From positions 1 through 64,000 of the forward strand of contig NZ_BJYJ01000020.1 in assembly GCF_007991455.1 (NCBI RefSeq): DNA of 64,000 nucleotides, written 5' to 3'. This DNA is from Chryseobacterium hagamense (GTDB lineage Bacteria > Bacteroidota > Bacteroidia > Flavobacteriales > Weeksellaceae). The first letter of the stretch is position 1, and each line of letters starts with the position of its first letter. The notes beneath the pieces are model-generated. The model searched no databases, was not told the DNA's origin, and saw only the letters and a list, made by a program, of their open reading frames with translations. Below are positions 62,834 through 64,000 of this stretch, one piece after another. The translations under genes were made by a program, and so were the position numbers.

Positions 62834-62920
62834 TTAATGTAACAATGTAACAATGTAACGATGTAACGGTCTATTAATATTGTTAAACTGTTATATTGAT
62901 ACATTGCTATATTATTTAAT
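62834..62920 (+). repeat. Hairpin of 8-bp tandem units after the trans-sulfuration gene
   Basis: Starts directly after the TGA: four units of AATGTAAC/GATGTAAC, a 12-bp centre, then inverse units (TGTTATAT, TGATACAT, TGCTATAT). Same design and same position relative to a stop codon as the element after nadE. Confidence 0.7.
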
Positions 62921-62926
62921 AGATAA

Positions 62927-63436
62927 ATGATGACTGATTTTCAAAAATACATACAGCGCTATTTGGATTTAATTCCTTCCGAAAACTGGCCGGAAGAATT
63001 AAAAAAATCCGGTGATAAAACCGCAGATGTTTATTCAAAGCTTTCAGAAGAGCAATCGCATTTTGCGTATGCGGAAGGAAAGTGGACCTTGAAAGAACTG
63101 CTTCTGCATCTTTCCGATACCGAAAGGGTCTTTCAGTACCGGATCCTGGCCATCGCCCGGGGCGATAAAAATGAACTGCCCGGTTTCGACGAAGAAAATT
63201 ATGCCAGAAATTCTTATGCGAACAAAAGAAGCCTGAGTTCCCTGCTGGAAGAATATCGGTTGGTAAGGAAATCTTCTCAGATACTGCTTGCAACATTGAA
63301 TCCTTCGGTTTTAAATAATATCGGAACTGCCAATGGAAATCAGATCGTTGCAGAAACCATCGGCAAGCTGATTGTAGGACATAACCTGCATCATCTGAAT
63401 ATTATTGAGGAACGGTATCTGCCGGAGTTATTATGA
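62927..63436 (+). CDS. DinB-family protein
   Basis: 169 aa (168 from the second Met). Four-helix DinB/YfiT-like fold: WTLKELLLHLSDTERVFQYRILAIARGD (His and Arg of the metal site) and KLIVGHNLHHLNIIEERYL (the two C-terminal His). Family members are putative metal-dependent transferases, often thiol-dependent; activity here is unknown. Its TGA overlaps the ATG of the next (broken) gene. Confidence 0.88.
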   Translation: MMTDFQKYIQRYLDLIPSENWPEELKKSGDKTADVYSKLSEEQSHFAYAEGKWTLKELLLHLSDTERVFQYRILAIARGDKNELPGFDEENYARNSYANKRSLSSLLEEYRLVRKSSQILLATLNPSVLNNIGTANGNQIVAETIGKLIVGHNLHHLNIIEERYLPELL

Positions 63437-63881
63437 AATTAATAAAAAATAAGCTCATTATAATCAGTTTATTGATTTATATACTTTCCCTTTTCTGTAA
63501 TGCTTTTAAAGTTATACAGACTAAAGAAATTAGAAATTATAGTTCTTTTGAACTTTTATTAGTTGGTTGTATAAGTTTCTGGGTGGTGGAATTTTGGAAT
63601 GCTTTATTTGGTCAGCAAATATTTGGTTTTTTCTTGTGATAACCTGTTTATTTTTCAAGAAGTTTGTTGCTTCAATTATTATAGGCATCATTGCATAATC
63701 AATTTCGGGATCTTTTATGTTTTGGAAAACAGTATTGGTCTCAAAAAGTGGAAGAGAAGCTAATATTTACAGTCTAGAAACTGGTTATTTTTTATGGATG
63801 ACCTCAATTTTGTTTTTAAAATTTTCTTCAATATATCTGAGAATTAAAAATAATATAAATATCAATAGGAACGGGCTTTAG
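63433..63881 (+). pseudogene. Small membrane-protein gene, frameshifted and nonsense-mutated
   Basis: The ATG overlaps the DinB stop (ATGA). The first frame gives MKLIKNKLIIISLLIYILSL and a second hydrophobic segment (LLVGCISFWVVEFWNA). From about 63600 the sequence makes sense only in another phase (IWSANIWFFLVITCLFFKK, two more spans), consistent with one T missing from a T-run. An in-frame TAA (63696-63698) follows, then more membrane-like sequence (ETGYFLWMTSILFLKF). The 3' end runs into the REP palindromes. Family unknown. Confidence 0.65.
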
Positions 63882-63923
63882 CCCGTTTTCCCTGTAAAGC
63901 CGTACATTTGGCTTTAGCCAAAT
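63870..63923. repeat. Two REP palindromes
   Basis: AACGGGC-TTTA-GCCCGTT (63870-63887) and ATTTGGC-TTTA-GCCAAAT (63906-63923): both share a GGCTTTAGCC core. The pair precedes a REP-associated transposase start, the usual RAYT arrangement. Confidence 0.8.
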
Positions 63924-63959
63924 TTAAAAATAATTTCTATTTTTGGTAAAAAAGCACAA

Positions 63960-64000
63960 ATGCCCTTTATTAAAATTTATATCCATCTCGTTTTTTCAAC
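63960..64000 (+). CDS. REP-associated tyrosine (Y1, IS200-like) transposase, first 13 codons
   Basis: ATG at 63960 opens MPFIKIYIHLVFS, the characteristic start of Y1 transposases of the IS200/RAYT group (typically MPFVKIYIHxVWSTK). The window ends after 41 nt. Identity rests on this short start plus the REP palindromes immediately upstream; both agree. Confidence 0.75.
   Translation, partial: MPFIKIYIHLVFS

Noticed and set aside
1-64000. tRNA, rRNA, riboswitch or prophage
   Set aside because: I looked for typical tRNA arms, riboswitch leaders and phage genes and saw none that I could support.

Overview
The window comes from a Bacteroidota genome, most likely a Flavobacteriia/Weeksellaceae (Chryseobacterium-like) chromosome. 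The evidence is: type IX secretion (T9SS) sorting tails on two proteins, gldB and gldC gliding-motility genes, a PafA alkaline phosphatase, SusC/SusD, TAnnTTTG-type -7 promoter boxes, and a short peptide with a Chryseobacterium-style double-glycine leader. No tRNA, rRNA or CRISPR array was seen.

Layout. 1-7.1 kb: the 3' end of an SprB-repeat T9SS adhesin, a sialidase-fold exo-enzyme bracketed by two copies of a dispersed repeat, a periplasmic thioredoxin, then a leftward cluster (LytS-type kinase, LytTR regulator, small exported protein, lipoprotein hydrolase). 7.2-38.7 kb: a large rightward polysaccharide utilisation locus (PUL). It holds a divergent GntR-type regulator, a fused galactokinase-GalT, a SusC/SusD pair, a GH43_24-like exo-galactanase, DUF4861, GH88, a BNR-4 propeller (GH145/PL24/PL25 type), a DUF2264/GH154 protein, GH97, tandem GH43, GH78, KduI, KduD, GH2, GH35 and GH51. 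Together these fit the removal of galactose, arabinose, rhamnose and (unsaturated) glucuronate. There are no sulfatases and no pectate lyases, so I infer a type II arabinogalactan (AGP/gum-arabic-like) target. GH88 would release unsaturated uronate for KduI/KduD, and GalK-GalT would take up galactose.

38.9-51 kb: two tiny membrane peptides around a DUF7674-like gene, a nucleoid-associated protein, a gutted cyclase pseudogene, a bacteriophytochrome/heme-oxygenase operon, malate dehydrogenase, a secreted intradiol dioxygenase with a T9SS tail, a 41-aa GG-leader peptide, an oxidoreductase/HxlR pair and a GNAT enzyme. 51-64 kb: pafA, a frameshifted Crp/Fnr regulator, a barstar with an amber-interrupted barnase-type RNase, nadE, an LRR protein, gldB and gldC separated by an ABC transporter whose permease is fused to a thioredoxin domain, a trans-sulfuration enzyme, a DinB protein, a decayed membrane-protein gene, and REP palindromes leading into the first codons of a REP-associated transposase.

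The strongest non-gene signal is a family of at least ten intergenic elements with TTAACGTGA...TCACGTTAA ends. There is a full form of about 375 bp, a short form of about 220-235 bp, and decayed relics. They carry no coding capacity and several overlap or abut stop codons. A second repeat type, hairpins built of 8-bp tandem units, sits directly after the stop codons of nadE and the cystathionine-synthase-like gene.
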